From Dirofilaria immitis (lineage: Eukaryota; Nematoda; Chromadorea; Rhabditida; Onchocercidae), in the NCBI GenBank assembly GCA_024305405.1, contig JAKNDB010000088.1, forward strand, positions 862,001-926,000: a stretch of 64,000 nucleotides of DNA, written 5' to 3'. Each line of letters begins with the position of its first letter. Within the stretch, counting starts at the first letter, position 1. The position numbers and the translations under genes are program-made. The notes under the pieces are model-generated. The model ran no database searches. It saw nothing but the letters and a program-made list of their open reading frames with translations, and had not been told where the DNA came from. Below are positions 1 through 13,500 of this stretch, piece after piece.

Positions 1-43
1 GTCTGATTAAATTTTCGTACTTTTTATTTCTTTTTGGTTTTAG

Positions 44-1384
44 TATGTATACGCTGTTAGAAACATGTCTGGAACGGCTCGATGTCTTTGAATTTATCTC
101 ATATATGGAAAACGGACTGAAAGTAAGTAATATTTATGCTGTTTCAATAAAGCATATCAAATTTGCAACTACCAAATATCTTATAATTTTCATGCAATCT
201 TAGGATCAACACGATATCAAGTTGTTGACCTATTTGATGCTCGCACGTTTGGCTGCCTTATGTCCTTCACAAGTACTTCAACGGCTGGATAGTCTCTGCG
301 AACCATTGAAGGTATATTTTATAGTGAGAAGTTTCCTCGTATTTATTCATTCATGTCTTCTTTAAATTAGTAGTATAAACTTCTCCGTTTTTTTTGTTTT
401 TGTTTTTACATCCTCAGTGCTAAAAAAGCAATGCAATTATCATTAGAAAGCAAATTATATATATAAATCGGCGAGGATTAAGTTTATTAATGGCAAAATT
501 GAGCTATTTTGATTGTTAAGATAAATTGATTGTAACAGCAATCTGTCATTTAGATTCAAATACAAGCTAGAGCTAAGGCGAATGCTGTGAAACAGGAAAA
601 TGATAAGCAAGATGAGCTGCGAAGAGCGGCACTTAGAGTTGTTGTTGCTTTGCAGGTAAATGTTTGTTTTTAATTTGATAAGCGTTATTTATTTCAAATC
701 TTTATAAAAATATTTTTGAACACTAATCTTCGGTGGCACACTGCTATCAAATATTTAAGTTTGGTAGCTTAATTGCAACTTGGAAGAGTTATCTTTATTT
801 ATTACACACTTTTCAATAGTTCTTTATTTTCTGTCTTTTGCTTAACTGTTAGTAATCAGTGATTTCATTCTCAGCGTATATTTTAGCGTATTCCTGAAGC
901 GGATAGACAGCAACAGTTTGCTGATCTTCTTGCTATAATTCGTAGTTCAAGTGAGATAAATGCTATTTATCAGGTAAACAATATTTTTACTGTAGATTTT
1001 AATAAAGGTTTCATAATAGATGAAGCGAAAGAAAGCACGAAAATTTTCAAGTGAAATCGACTGAATATTCGAAAATCACTTAACATACATTGCATAATAG
1101 AATGACTTTTAAATAGGCTCTGATAAATTCTTTTAAATAAGTTCAGCTGTTATTACTTTGTAATAGATTTATCGATCGAAATTATTCTTTCGATCCTCAA
1201 TAAATTTAAAATTCAGTCATGCTTAAAAGAAGTTCGTTCGAGGGAGTATTTTAAGTTACATATTTACTAACGTGATGATTTCGTTGTTGTCTTATAGCTC
1301 CATGGATGTAATCTCCCAAGGCATAAATTATTAAATCAAATTCAATATATCAAGATTTATTATTATAACAGACGTTGCAAATAA
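44..1384 (+). CDS. cand-1: CAND1, C-terminal exons (gene begins left of the window)
   Basis: This is the 3' end of cullin-associated NEDD8-dissociated protein 1, a HEAT-repeat protein that binds un-neddylated cullin-RBX1 and exchanges substrate receptors of SCF-type ubiquitin ligases. Exons 44-122, 204-311, 554-655 and 887-973 are all in phase 0 with GT/AG borders. They read [15 protein letters not shown], then a block with [18 protein letters not shown], then [19 protein letters not shown] and [20 protein letters not shown]. These match the last HEAT repeats of animal CAND1 in order. About 125 codons of a protein that is about 1,230 residues in human lie in the window. The tail after NAIYQ is uncertain. 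It is either a further exon at 1298-1384 (28 codons, stop TAA), which I use for the end, or read-through past 973 to TGA at 1052-1054. The family identity is secure and the last exon is not. Confidence 0.88.
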
Positions 1385-2488
1385 TTTTTTAAAAGAAATT
1401 TCATTGAATTAATTGATAGAAAACCTATTTTAAAAATTTATTGATTTTTTATTAATAGATTTACTAATTTTTTTGTTTGCTTCTGCGATTAAATTTCTAG
1501 CATCAGTTTGTTGTAGTTAGTGGAGCGAGATACAGTTCATCGTCTGTATACTTCTGATTCTGTGATGGAAATCGAATGATATTTGAGAAATTTAAAAGTA
1601 TTTGGCAAAGTTGTTTTGCTTTATAGAAAAGTGCTTTTCGTAATTAGCGATACGGGAAGAAGTAAATCGTTTTTTTTTCTCCCTCTCTCTGTTGTAATTT
1701 CCTTGTATTTATATACTTTCCTGTATAATATGACTACGGTCGTTGCTTATGAATTAGGAAGATTTTCGATGGAATTCAGAATGTTCTTTGACTTTTGATT
1801 CCAAAGAATAGTTTGTTACGATTCCAGTTTTTTCTTGACATTCGCAAAAAGAAAATGTTAGAAAATTTTTCAATGATTTTAATTAAAATCTTGGAAAGAT
1901 TTTTCAACAATTCTGTTTTACTGATATTATGATTTGATGGAGATAGTATTTGGATATAATCTCATATCCAATCTTTTGATATTTATCATATATGTTAATC
2001 TAGAATTCTAACAATGTTAATAAAATTTCCAGCGAATATGGAATTCTTCCTAAAATTGTAATTGATTTGATAAATTCAGAATATCGTATTCTCCCTAAAA
2101 TAATGGTTTGTCTTTTAGGGTTCTCACTTCAATTTTTCTATTTCTTCGTTGAATCTTTTCCCACGGTTGTTTCACAAATTGTTTACTGATTAAATAAAAA
2201 TTATTTTATCATTTTATTTTTTGCTGTACACAAACGAAAATGTTATCTACATAATTCTTATCTCCGACAGTATCATTATCACAAATCAGGTTATTGATTA
2301 TTTCATAATTGGTTCACATAGAATTTTGTGACGTAAAATACGTCACATTTGCATTGATACAACGATTGTAAGTTGATGGACTGATGTTTATGATACTAGT
2401 TTTATTATTATGAAGATTATTTTTCAATTTTAACAAATCCATTGTTGCATAACTGGATTTCATTTTCTGACCTCATTTCTTTTTCAGT
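1385..2488. other. Intergenic, CAND1 to ABHD12
   Basis: AT-rich spacer with no coding exon I can support. A small open frame at 1583-1798 resembles nothing I know. The only structured element is the ACGT dyad at 2327-2347, listed separately. Spliced-leader addition for the next gene could occur at the TTTTTCAG ending at 2487. Confidence 0.5.
2327..2347. promoter_or_regulatory. Inverted CRE-half-site dyad upstream of ABHD12
   Basis: Perfect 9-bp inverted repeat, TGTGACGTA, then AAA, then TACGTCACA. It contains two opposed TGACGT half-sites of the kind bound by bZIP (CREB/ATF) factors. It lies about 140 bp upstream of the proposed first ABHD12 ATG. A regulatory role is inferred from position and symmetry only. 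Confidence 0.35.
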
Positions 2489-5400
2489 ATGGCTTTGATG
2501 AATATTATTGGTTGCATTCTAAAATTAGGTTTGATTAGTAATCACAGGTTCCTGAAATTGCTAGTTGAGTTGTCGCAATTTTTTCAAACATCAATTAATA
2601 AAAGAAAAGAATTTCAACAATTTGCATGACTATTGAAGTGTGAAATTGTAAAGGAATTTTTAAATTAATGCTCATCAGTTACTCGGTTTGCGTTATTTAT
2701 CAATTTGACAGTTAAAATTACTTTCTTTTTTTTTTATCATATCTAAATTCTTTCCTTCACTTATTTTATTAGTGTTTATTTTTCAACCTTGTGATAAATA
2801 ATGAAGTTAAACATGTATTTCAAAATGCTGAAAAGTTTTTTTATCTTTTTTGGCAGCAATTTTTATACCAATAAATTGAAGTAAGATATGCATTAGAAGA
2901 AAAATGCTATAAATGCTAATGCTTATCAGAGTGATTTTATTTAACGACTATTTAGTTATGATGCGTCGATGCTGCATAATTGGTTCTATTCCTTTTTCAT
3001 TATATTTAATGATACCTGTAATTATATATCTTTTTCCGTGGTGTTTACAGTATGCATTTTTCCTGAATTTTGGTATTTTTTTTCTTTAATTTTATTTGAT
3101 ATAATTTTTAATTCAAATTAATTACAATTAAATTATGCAATTTTTGGAAAAAATATAATTTTAGATTCAAATTAATTACAATAAAATTATATAATTAATT
3201 TCATACAAAATAGTGTAATTGTAAATATTGAATTTATTGTATTATATTTTCAAATATTTTATATTATCAGCTAACATTTTTTTTATTTTTGATTAACCAG
3301 CTATCAATTTTCAGTAAAAGTACCATTTCGAAATTACACAAATTTGACATATTATGGTATTAATTCAATTGGAAGAAATTTTTATTTGGAAGGAAAAAAT
3401 GGTACACGATTGGGATGTTGGTTAGTTTGTAACTTGATTTTTTTAAATAATTCAACTAAAATAGAAAGAATGAAAAAAAAATTAAGTTAATTTTGCAATT
3501 TAATATTCAATCTTTTCATTTTCCAAACTTGGAATATATTTATATTAAATTTAAATAGTTAACTATCTGAGTGTTTCAATAATTTTTCGTGTTTGATATT
3601 TTTTGCAAACTTAGGTTTTTCTCCGTTTCTATTCATATAATTTGGAAATATTTCGTAAATTTTTAATAAAAAGTAATAAATTTATTATATTAATAAAATT
3701 TATTAATCTTATTACTTTTGTTACATTACGATAAACTATATATCATTTTCAATAATAGAATTTTTAAATATTTTAGGCATATATTGCCTCATGATATAGC
3801 GTTGAATTATCGAAACTCAATGTTAAGTGATGAAGAAATGGAAATAGAGATGAAAAATTTAGATTATCCAGTAATTCTTTACTTGCATGGCAATTCCTTT
3901 GATCGGTTTGTTATTTGTTTTGTTATACATTTTTTTAAAAAAATTTCGTCTTTTAATTAAATTGCAATTTTCATACTTGAAAAATTGTTGCCTGATTTTT
4001 TAATGATCAATTTATTTTATAGATCACAATCAACTCGCTGTGGATTATATAATTTATTGACTAGTTTAGGTTTTCATGTATTAGCTTTCGATTATCGCGG
4101 TATGTCTTTTTTTTGTCCATTTTTTATTTTCATTCCTCGATTATTTCTATTTTTGTCATTAGATATAGAAATGAATAATTGCATAATATTTTTTTGTTTT
4201 CTAATTTCTATCAATAAATATGAAAATTTTAGAAAATATGAGAAATTTTTTCAGGATATGGTGATTCAAGTGGTTCACCAAGTGAAGCTGGTTTAATTGA
4301 GGATGCAAAGGTGATGTTTGTTTATGCAAAACAACATTCCCTTTCAACAAATGTAATTATATGGGGACATTCAATGGGAACAGCGTATGTTTTTTACATT
4401 AGTCTAATAAGCTATCAAGTCGTTTTCATTATATTTCGTTTATTTATATTAGCAAATTTCAGTTGAGATATCATAATTCAATTTTTATTAGTTTAATTTA
4501 TTTGTTATTACGCTAATGTTTGTCTCAGAGCAATGTAATTTAATATATCATTTATTTGATTAAGATTATGATTTGCCATTATTTCTCTCAGTTTGAAATT
4601 TTAATGATGCTTTTTTGGTTTTTCGCAGAAAATTTTTCGTTTTTTTATAATAATAGAAATGAAAATATTTCATTATTTATTTACACAAATGATTCATTAT
4701 TTAATTTATTGTATTAGGTCATTCAGGTCATTTTGTATTGTCGATCGGTTGATTTTAGATTTATAATTTAGATCGTACGGATTTATTGGTAAAGTAAGTT
4801 ATTACTAATTATATGATGATTTAATTTATTATTACTTTATGTTTAATTTATTTTAGGATTGCTACTGCACTTGCATTGGAATTTAGTGAAAAGCAATACC
4901 ACCAGCTGGTTTAATCTTAGAATCACCATTCAACAACCTTCGTGATGTAGTTACCTATCATCCATATGCAATACCATTTCGTTGGTTACCGTGGTTTGAA
5001 AAAATGATATTAGAATCATTAAGTAGATCTGGTCTAGAAATGAATACGGATGAACGCATAACAAGGTGTGCTTTAATGAAATATTCAGTCGTTTAAAAAT
5101 TATAATTTTATATTTAAATGTAAAATTATATTTTTAAGAGAAATAAAGTATTGCTTTATGCAATAAATTCAACAAGTGCTTATCATATAATTGTTTTCTT
5201 TTTTCGATTGGATCTAGCGCTAAAGTTTTCAAGTAATTAGAAAAATCTATTGAATTTATCCGAAAAAGTTGCATATTATAAAAAGTATTAAATATCAGTT
5301 AGAGGATTTACGTATTAAATAATGTGTTTTATTCGACATATCTCTAATATATAGATAAATTCATGGTTTGTAATGATATTTAAATCTGACAAATTCATTA

Positions 5401-5593
5401 TAGGGTAGATTGTCCAATTTTAATATTGCATGCCGAGGATGACCACATTATTCCGCTACGGTTAGCTCGTAAATTGCACAAAAATGCGGTAATTGCTAAA
5501 CGTGATGTGACATTCAAGAAATTCGATGCAATTCACAAATTTCATCACAAATATATTTATCTCGCTCATGAGCTACCGAAAATTTTAATGTAA
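2489..5593 (+). CDS. ABHD12: ABHD12-type membrane serine hydrolase (lysophospholipase), one apparent 1-nt frameshift
   Basis: Alpha/beta-hydrolase of the ABHD12 family. Vertebrate members are ER membrane enzymes with a lumenal active site that hydrolyse lysophosphatidylserine. Exons: 2489-2528 (tentative), 2956-3072, 3315-3420, 3777-3905, 4023-4099, 4255-4384, 4857-5065 and 5404-5593; every junction is in phase. The order is one N-terminal membrane segment (IPFSLYLMIPVIIYLFPW), the NFVKVPF linker, ILYLHGNS (oxyanion region), FDYRGYGDSSG, nucleophile elbow GHSMG (Ser182 counting from the ATG at 2958), LILHAEDD (acid) and HHKYIY (base), so a full Ser-Asp-His triad is present. The protein is 318 aa from 2958, or 332 aa from the SL-like site TTTTTCAG|TATG at 2487. 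2958 is the conservative start. The frame breaks in AAAA at 4889-4892: one missing A separates LEFSEK from AGLILESPF. I read this as a sequence error rather than a dead gene. Confidence 0.9.
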
Positions 5594-7599
5594 AATTTTC
5601 TTTATTTATAAATTTGAAAAGAAAAACACAGAAGTTTTTACAACAGTTTAAATATTTTTGAAATGAATATTAGAGCCGCGAATATTCTTCTAAAATATAT
5701 TTAATATAGTAATAATATAAGACATTCACATACGAAGTTATTTTAGAACTTTTTTTTATTATTTTGTGATCTTCGCTATTTTTACGAAATTGTCGCCGTT
5801 ATTAACAATTTTATCGTAAATTCATTACATGATATTGTGGGTAATTATGCTTTTTTGTCATTTAAAAATTCTAATTTCAGGCAATTTAAAGAGAAGTGTA
5901 TTTTTAAATTGAAGAGACCGTAAGAGCAGAAAATTGTGAACGATTCTCAGCTTTGATTAAGGTCTAAAATTTTGTTGCAATTATCGAATTATGAAATTTG
6001 ATCATTTTGACATCAATTTATCTCAGTTTATCTATTTAATTGATTTCTAACTTTTATTTTCCAATTTTGAAAGATTATTTGTATCGTTTTCAGTTTTGCC
6101 GTTCGTTTGAAAAAATTTTCTATGGGAATTATTAAACATATTTTTCATTATATGTGCTGAATTATTATTATAATTATTCGTAGACATAGATTTTATCCGA
6201 TTAGCTTAGAACTGCGTAGATTGTAACGCTTATTTATTAGAATAAGTCTTTCAATTTGCGTATTTCAACAAATTTCTTTTAAAAAGAAAGCGAAAAACTC
6301 GATCATATATCGTCATGCAATTGAATTTAAAAAAACGAAAATTTTTATTTTTGGAGAATTAAAATCTAATTTGCGAAGAAATTTTGATATTTGGCAAATC
6401 TCAAAATTTTCTTATTTGAGATTTTAATTTTTCAAATAAATTTTTTTTTACTCGAATTATTTAAAGTAGTTTTCTTTAGTAATCATATTTTATATAAATA
6501 TATTATTTGGAATATACTAACTTTTTCCGCATCCTTCGTTATCTTTATGGTTTTTTATTATTTCGCTGCAATTTATATGTTCTCAGTAATCCGAATATTC
6601 AGCATCTATAATTTGTTGCAAGTACAATTATTTATATTTTATCATTTTTCTTCAATTATTATACATTCCGTAACATATATTAATATTTGATATATTTTGT
6701 TATTAAATTATTATCTTATCAATCAATTAATTAATCTTTAATGATATGCGTATTTATTCATTTTTTCTTTATTACTGTAACCAGTATTATATTTAAAAAT
6801 GCTTCATTTTCACATTTTCTTATCGCTATGTTTAACATTCTTAATTCTTATTGATTAAAAATCACGATGATTATGATCGTTTGTTTATTCGTTTCTTTTT
6901 TTTCTCAATATTTTCTTTGTGGTAATCAAATGAAGCTCATAAAATCTAAATTATTAATTAACAAAATGAAAAAAAAGAAAATATTATTTAATTGTATTAA
7001 TTATCAATTATCATAACTTACTATATTATTTTAATTTCATCTCATAACTATGATTTATATCTCTTCGGCTTTACATAATATATTCTTCTTTGTTTATTTT
7101 TGTTTTTCCTTTTTTTTACTTTGGAATGTAACATAATAATTCAAAATTTAATAATAAATACTAATAAGGTTTATAAACTATTTCTTTTTTTTCTGTTGTT
7201 TTTACATAAGTAATGTCCCATACATATATATATATTTACATATCAAAAAAAAAAAGGATTAAATAAATTATTTTTTTTCTAAACTAAAATTAGATTAATT
7301 CATTATATTATTATAAAAATTTTATTAATTTCTTTTTTTTTGGGCATTTCAAATGAAATAAATTGGTATTATTTATTGCTAATCATTTTGGAAATTGAAA
7401 GTTTATTTAAGCTAAAAAAAAAAATATGAAAAATAAGATCAATTACTTATAATAGATTTTAACTTCGATAAAAAATTATTTAGCATTTTTCGAATAATCA
7501 ATTATGAAAGTATGAAAATTAAATATCGAATATTCATATATACATATTTATTAATTTAGCTGTACTTTTTTTTTTTTACAATTAGTCTTGAAAGCGATA
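5594..7599. other. Intergenic, ABHD12 to FERRY3
   Basis: 2-kb AT-rich spacer. The open frame at 6391-6690 is Phe/Ile/Leu/Tyr-rich with no family signature, as expected from T-rich DNA. Poly-T runs and AATAAA-like motifs occur, but none can be assigned as the ABHD12 polyadenylation site. Confidence 0.5.
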
Positions 7600-10500
7600 A
7601 TGATTTCTGATCTAACATCGGAAAATGATAATGATCAAAAACGAATAAGAAGATTTGAATATACAGCAAGATATAAAACATTAGAGCAGAAAGTTACATT
7701 TGATGCCGAAATTCCGCTTACCGATGAACATCCAATCGATGAAATAATATCTCATATTTATGTAACAAATAAAGTATTGCCAATATTTTATGAAGGTAAG
7801 AATTTAATTAATTATCAATCGTAATCAATTAATTTTTATCTAATTATCAGCTATAGTGTTAACTGATTTTTGTTTAATTATCAGCTATGGTGTCGACTAA
7901 TTTTTATTTAATCATTAACCATAGCTAATTAATTTTTGTATTTCTTTTTGATTATCATCGAGCACTCTCGATATTCGTAATTATATACATAAGCTGTATA
8001 TGTATATAAAAGGTTTGCAGGCTATTTTTTTGATTCTACAACTTTTTGCCACCTTTATCAAAAATTATCAGTTCATCATTTGAAAATCATGCTATTTATT
8101 TTAGTATTAGAAATTACTGATAATACGGGAATGTAAACGCTGATTTTGATAAGAGCTTTTGAATTAAACATTTTCCCCATATTATCTTATTGCATATAAT
8201 CTAATTAAGTTTAATTAGTTATGAGGACATGCATTTATCAAATACTTCATTTAATTATTTTTATTTCAATTAATTGAATTTATTTAAAATTAATTAATAT
8301 CCATTACATTTAATTAAATGATCGAATGAGATTTGATTAATTAATTAAATGGAATTATTTTTAAAATTTGCCTTTTTTTCAGAGATTTTTCTCACGAAAA
8401 TGCTTGAAGTTAATAGTTTTTTTGATAATTTGTAAAAAAATTTTTTACCTTTTAAAATATTTTTATTTCAAATATTTTACGCATTATTTATAGATATTGC
8501 AAATGCATTTCATCGTTTTATTGATGATGAAACATGGAAATATGAAACGGAAATTGGTGATGCTATTATTAATGAATTTCTTGATAAAACCGATGCTACA
8601 AATGATCCACCATATGTTCAAGAATTTTCTAAGGTAGTAATTATTGACTTTAAAGTTGATATTCTTTTCTTTTTTTTTTAAAAAGGTACTATATATAATA
8701 TTGCTAAAAATTTTTGATGATTTGGGATAGATTTAATTTTTATTTGCAAAAATCAAATATTTAGTGTTTTTCCTACATTAGATGATTTTTATATTACACA
8801 TAGCATTATCGAGAATTTTTCCTTTTATAATATTGCATAAATTTCAGAAAACAAATGATCCAAAATCATCTGAAGCTCTTGAATTTGCTAATCAATTTCA
8901 ATTTATTATGCAAAATTCATCACCCGAACGATTGAAGATAATCATTGCTTTAGAAAGGAAAATGGAAAATGCTGTATGCATATTTTAATTTTTTAAATTT
9001 AAAGCAAAAAAATATGGAAAACTGATGTAATGAGTTAATTTTTTTCATTTTTTACTTTAATTGTTATTTGATTTATTAATTGAATTGAAATTTCATTCAA
9101 TTATTGATAAATTCTCATTTTTGCTTTCTTTTTTTTAAAATTTCCATTTTTAAGATGTTATCCTTAATACGTGCTCGAGATTTCGAACTTGATCGGATGT
9201 ATCGTAAATGTGAGCAAGCAGTGAATGCTAGTATCACAAAGGATGATCAAGTTATACCTGAAAGCGGACAGCATTTAAGTCGCTTAAATGAACAGATACG
9301 AGTTAGGCTTTTACAGGACAATTAATAATTTAAGGTCGATGCAATTTTTAATCATCAGTGAATCAAACTTTTTACGCGATATTGCTAGTAGTGATATCAC
9401 GATGATTCGTTGATAATTCTTCAGTAGTAGTGACTGTAATACTGATCGAATGATCGAGCTCTTTTCTCTTTTAACATTTCTTAGTTTTTTAGGTATATTT
9501 AATTAAAACGAATGAAATCAGAGTGAAAGACGATGAATAATAATATTCTCAGTTTATGTATTGCATTTTGATTATAAATATTATCTTTTAAAATTCGATC
9601 GATTGTAATTCTGTTTTCGAAAATTATTTTCTTCAGAATTTATTTGTATCAAATATTTCAGGAAACGAGCAAAAATTATGCCGAACAAATTCGTACGTTA
9701 ACATCACAGCAACGTAAATGCTACCGAAATTTAATTAAAAGTTTGTATGAACATGACAAATTTCCAGCTGAAGTGGAATCCGAGTTATCTGGTGATACAG
9801 CTCCAGTTAAAAGGTAATTGTCTTGATATATTCTTCCTTTTTAATTATTTCAAATTTAATTTTTTCTTTCTCAGAAGATCTTGTCTAATAAATTTGATTA
9901 GTGTTTAATAAATTATTGTGCTTCAGATGCAGCGACTAATTTTATGTTTTCTTAAAATGTAGTTTTTTTAATTATCATTATTTGAAAACAATGAAAAACG
10001 TTACTAAATTTCAGTAAAATTTCTAAATGAAAACCTGAAATGACAAGTCTGATTCGTATTCTGTCTTAAAAATTAATTTGATATATTTTGATTTTTCCCA
10101 GATTGTTTGTTTTAAATGTATTTGGAATCTCACATTGGATGTTGATTCTAATTTTTGAAAATTTTTTTTCTCGCTTTTTTATTAAGTTTAATTTAATCAG
10201 TAAGAGAAAAATTACTTAACATATCTATCAGTACTTTGTAATAATTTAAGTAAGGCATGCTTTGATTTTAACTCTGTGGTGTTAAAAATTTAACAGATTT
10301 TAGATTTTTGCCAACAGTTTCAAGTCTCGACTCAGTCAAAACACAAGCTAACTTTTCTTTAGATGAAAGCTTTACAATATATTTAGGTAATTCTTTTTCT
10401 TACCCTTTTAGATTTTCTTATTCGTAATGCTTTTATTGTTATTATTAAGATTTTTTCACTAATTTTTTTGTATTTGATTTAAATTTATCGCGTCACTAAT

Positions 10501-13500
10501 TTTTCTTTTTGGTTCATAATAGTTTTGCAGTAATTTGAAAAATGTGATATTGTTTGAATGATTCTTTGAAATGATATTTTTCATCATACATATGAAATAT
10601 GATGAATATATTTTGGATATATTTAAATTAAAAAGATACAATTTTCAAATCTCGATAGTTCAGGTGCTCAACTAAAAACAATGCATAACGCTCGATTGTT
10701 AACTTCATCAAGTTTAGCAGATCTCTGCCGACCTCCTTTATTTTCTGAAGATAGTGATACTTCTGCTACACGACGATTGCAGATGAATCTTACTTTATAT
10801 GGCAGAAATTTAAGTAGTCTAATACTTCTTGTAGAAAGAGATCCTATGTTTCACATCAATGAACGAACAGGTTATATTTTTGCATTTCTAAAAATTTTTT
10901 GTAATCTTAAATTTAATGCAATAATATTCTTCAATTCATTTATATCAAGGAGTAATATTATCACTGTTATATTGCTATATTTAACATTATTTTTATAAGT
11001 CCGAAAAACTTTTTCTTCAAATAAGTGTCTTTTTCTTTGCTAGAAGAAATATTTAAAATTGATTGTTATCTTAAGAGTTATATTATATAACAATTTTCAG
11101 ATTTCTCTAGATTATGTGAGCATTCCACTGAACTTCATTTTGAATCACTTGAAGATCAATTAAAGCAAATAAGTCCATTAGTAAGTTTATTCTATGAAAC
11201 TATGTTTTTCACGGTTTTATTTTCCCTTGTTTTATGGATGATGACTTTCCAAAAGTATATGCTATGCTTCATTTATCTCTCAGTGCATTATTATGTATGC
11301 CAAAATTATCTTATTTCGTTAATTAATATCTCTTGATTGGTATCAACTGAAAAAATAATCGAATCAACTTATTTCAATTCAGGATAATCAAAAGATATTA
11401 ATTTGTTTAATGAAATTTAACACTTGATAAAGTAATCGTCATCAAAACATGATGAATTTTATGCTACTACGGCTAAATTTAAACTTATCATTTGAAATAT
11501 CTGTAAGTTATATTTTTGATTCCTCAAAGAATTGCTGTTATATCTGATGGTATTTTGAAGCTAAATCGTGCAGAAAGTATTATCATTGAAATAAAACATG
11601 AAAGCTGTATGAAACATTTGTAGAAGATGGAAATAAATATGGTATCATATATTTTGAGGTCGAAAAAAATATTAAAAAAAATGAAATGAGTAGAGGGAAA
11701 TTTTATTCATATTGAAAAATAAATCGGAAATTTTGTAGAGCTATAAGTAAATAGCATATGCGTAAATTCTATAATAACACAGTATTATAATTGATAATTT
11801 CACTGATATTTTTCATGACACTGATAACTTTATCTTGCTTTTCTTTTTCAGATTTCGGAAGCAAAGAAAGATATTCATCATGAGACAAATGATGATGATA
11901 ACAATGATGATGATGATGATGAATCATTACTTCCAGTTGGTAGTTTATATGTTACTCGACATTCCAATCTTTTTTTCAATTCAGGTTTGCATCGTTAATC
12001 ATTTTTAGATGCCTATATGATTATTTTTCTAACATTTTTTCATTTTAAAAACAAATTAATATCGATATATGAAATAGTACTAGATAAATAAGATTTTTCT
12101 AGAAATTTAATTTTAAATTGACAAAAATAGGAAAATTTATTGAAAGAAATACCTGTTAATTGGAGTTGTTTATCACTTTTATCACCGGATAGACTGGAAA
12201 TTCATAGTGTTACTCGTTTATTTGACATAAAATAGTGGACAATTTAATATAATAAGACAGAAAAAATTAGTTTATGTTAATTTTTATTTATATTAAATTT
12301 GTATAGGTTTTGATTTGTCCTGTAATAACTTTTATCAATATGCTTTGTGTTTCTCTCTTTATGTTTTAAAACTTACATAGTGGTTAAAAATATTTATTGT
12401 AATATGCATCTGTAGAATAATTATCAAATCTCATTGATTTTATGATTTAGATGCTGATGATCACATAATATAAGATTGCTAAGTGCATAATCACAGGTAA
12501 CATATATAACAATAAATTATAATTTTAGAGAATACAGAATATGATTATAATGTATACGACAACACATTAAATTTTATTTTTGCAAAATGCAAGATAGATG
12601 AATTTGTAACATTTTGAAGAAATCATAAATTATTTTAGGTTATCTATCATTTGGTTGTGGATAAATCTTTGGAAGACGATGAAATTTCTAGTAGGTAAGG
12701 ATGAAGCAACTTTTTTTTATGCTATAATTTTTCCTTTTCGAAAAAAATCAAAAATTTCATTTATTTGACAAGATTTTAATAATCGATGAATAATTTGGAA
12801 TCAATAATTTCTAATTTACATTATATTAAAAATGAGAATAAATTAAAAAAGTAGAAAAAATCAATGAAGGAAAAAAACTTTTTCGAATAATTAGTTTTCT
12901 TTTGTTGGCTTACATTAGCAGTCAAAATTTTATGCCTATGAAAATATAATTAGCAATTTTCATATCATTATCAGTATTAGGATAATATTCTGATATCTAT
13001 TAATATTTTTGTCAAGTTAAGATTTTTTATTTTGTCCAAAGTACATTATCTTCTTTCTTTCTTTTTGAGACACCCGTGCATTAATGGTTTACGAAATGCT
13101 ATCCGATTATCGGCTAAGTGTGGTGTAACAACATTTACTATACCTTTATTACTTGTCGATAAAGCGAAACAGGTTGCGAATAACCTAGAATTATTTCTTC
13201 GAATTTAAACATTTCTTAGATACTTTCAATAAACTTTATTTTTGAGCTCAAAAAAACGCATCATTTTATGATGTTTTTGATTAGTTTATTCTTTTTTTTT
13301 TTAAATGAGAATCCCTTCTGAAAATAGCCGTTTATAAATTAAAAAAAAAAACAGAAATTCTTATCAGTTTCACATATTGTTAATTTATGAATTTATGTTA
13401 ATGTTCATATTTTTTAAATTTTTGCAGTTTTATTCTAAACTTAATTTCTGTCAAAAATTTCAGTGTTTTTTTTTCCTAAATGCAAAATCATATTTATAGC

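Noticed and set aside
6391..6690. 99-codon + strand hydrophobic frame
   Set aside because: Phe/Ile/Leu/Tyr-rich as expected from T-rich DNA; no conserved motif and not joined to flanking genes.
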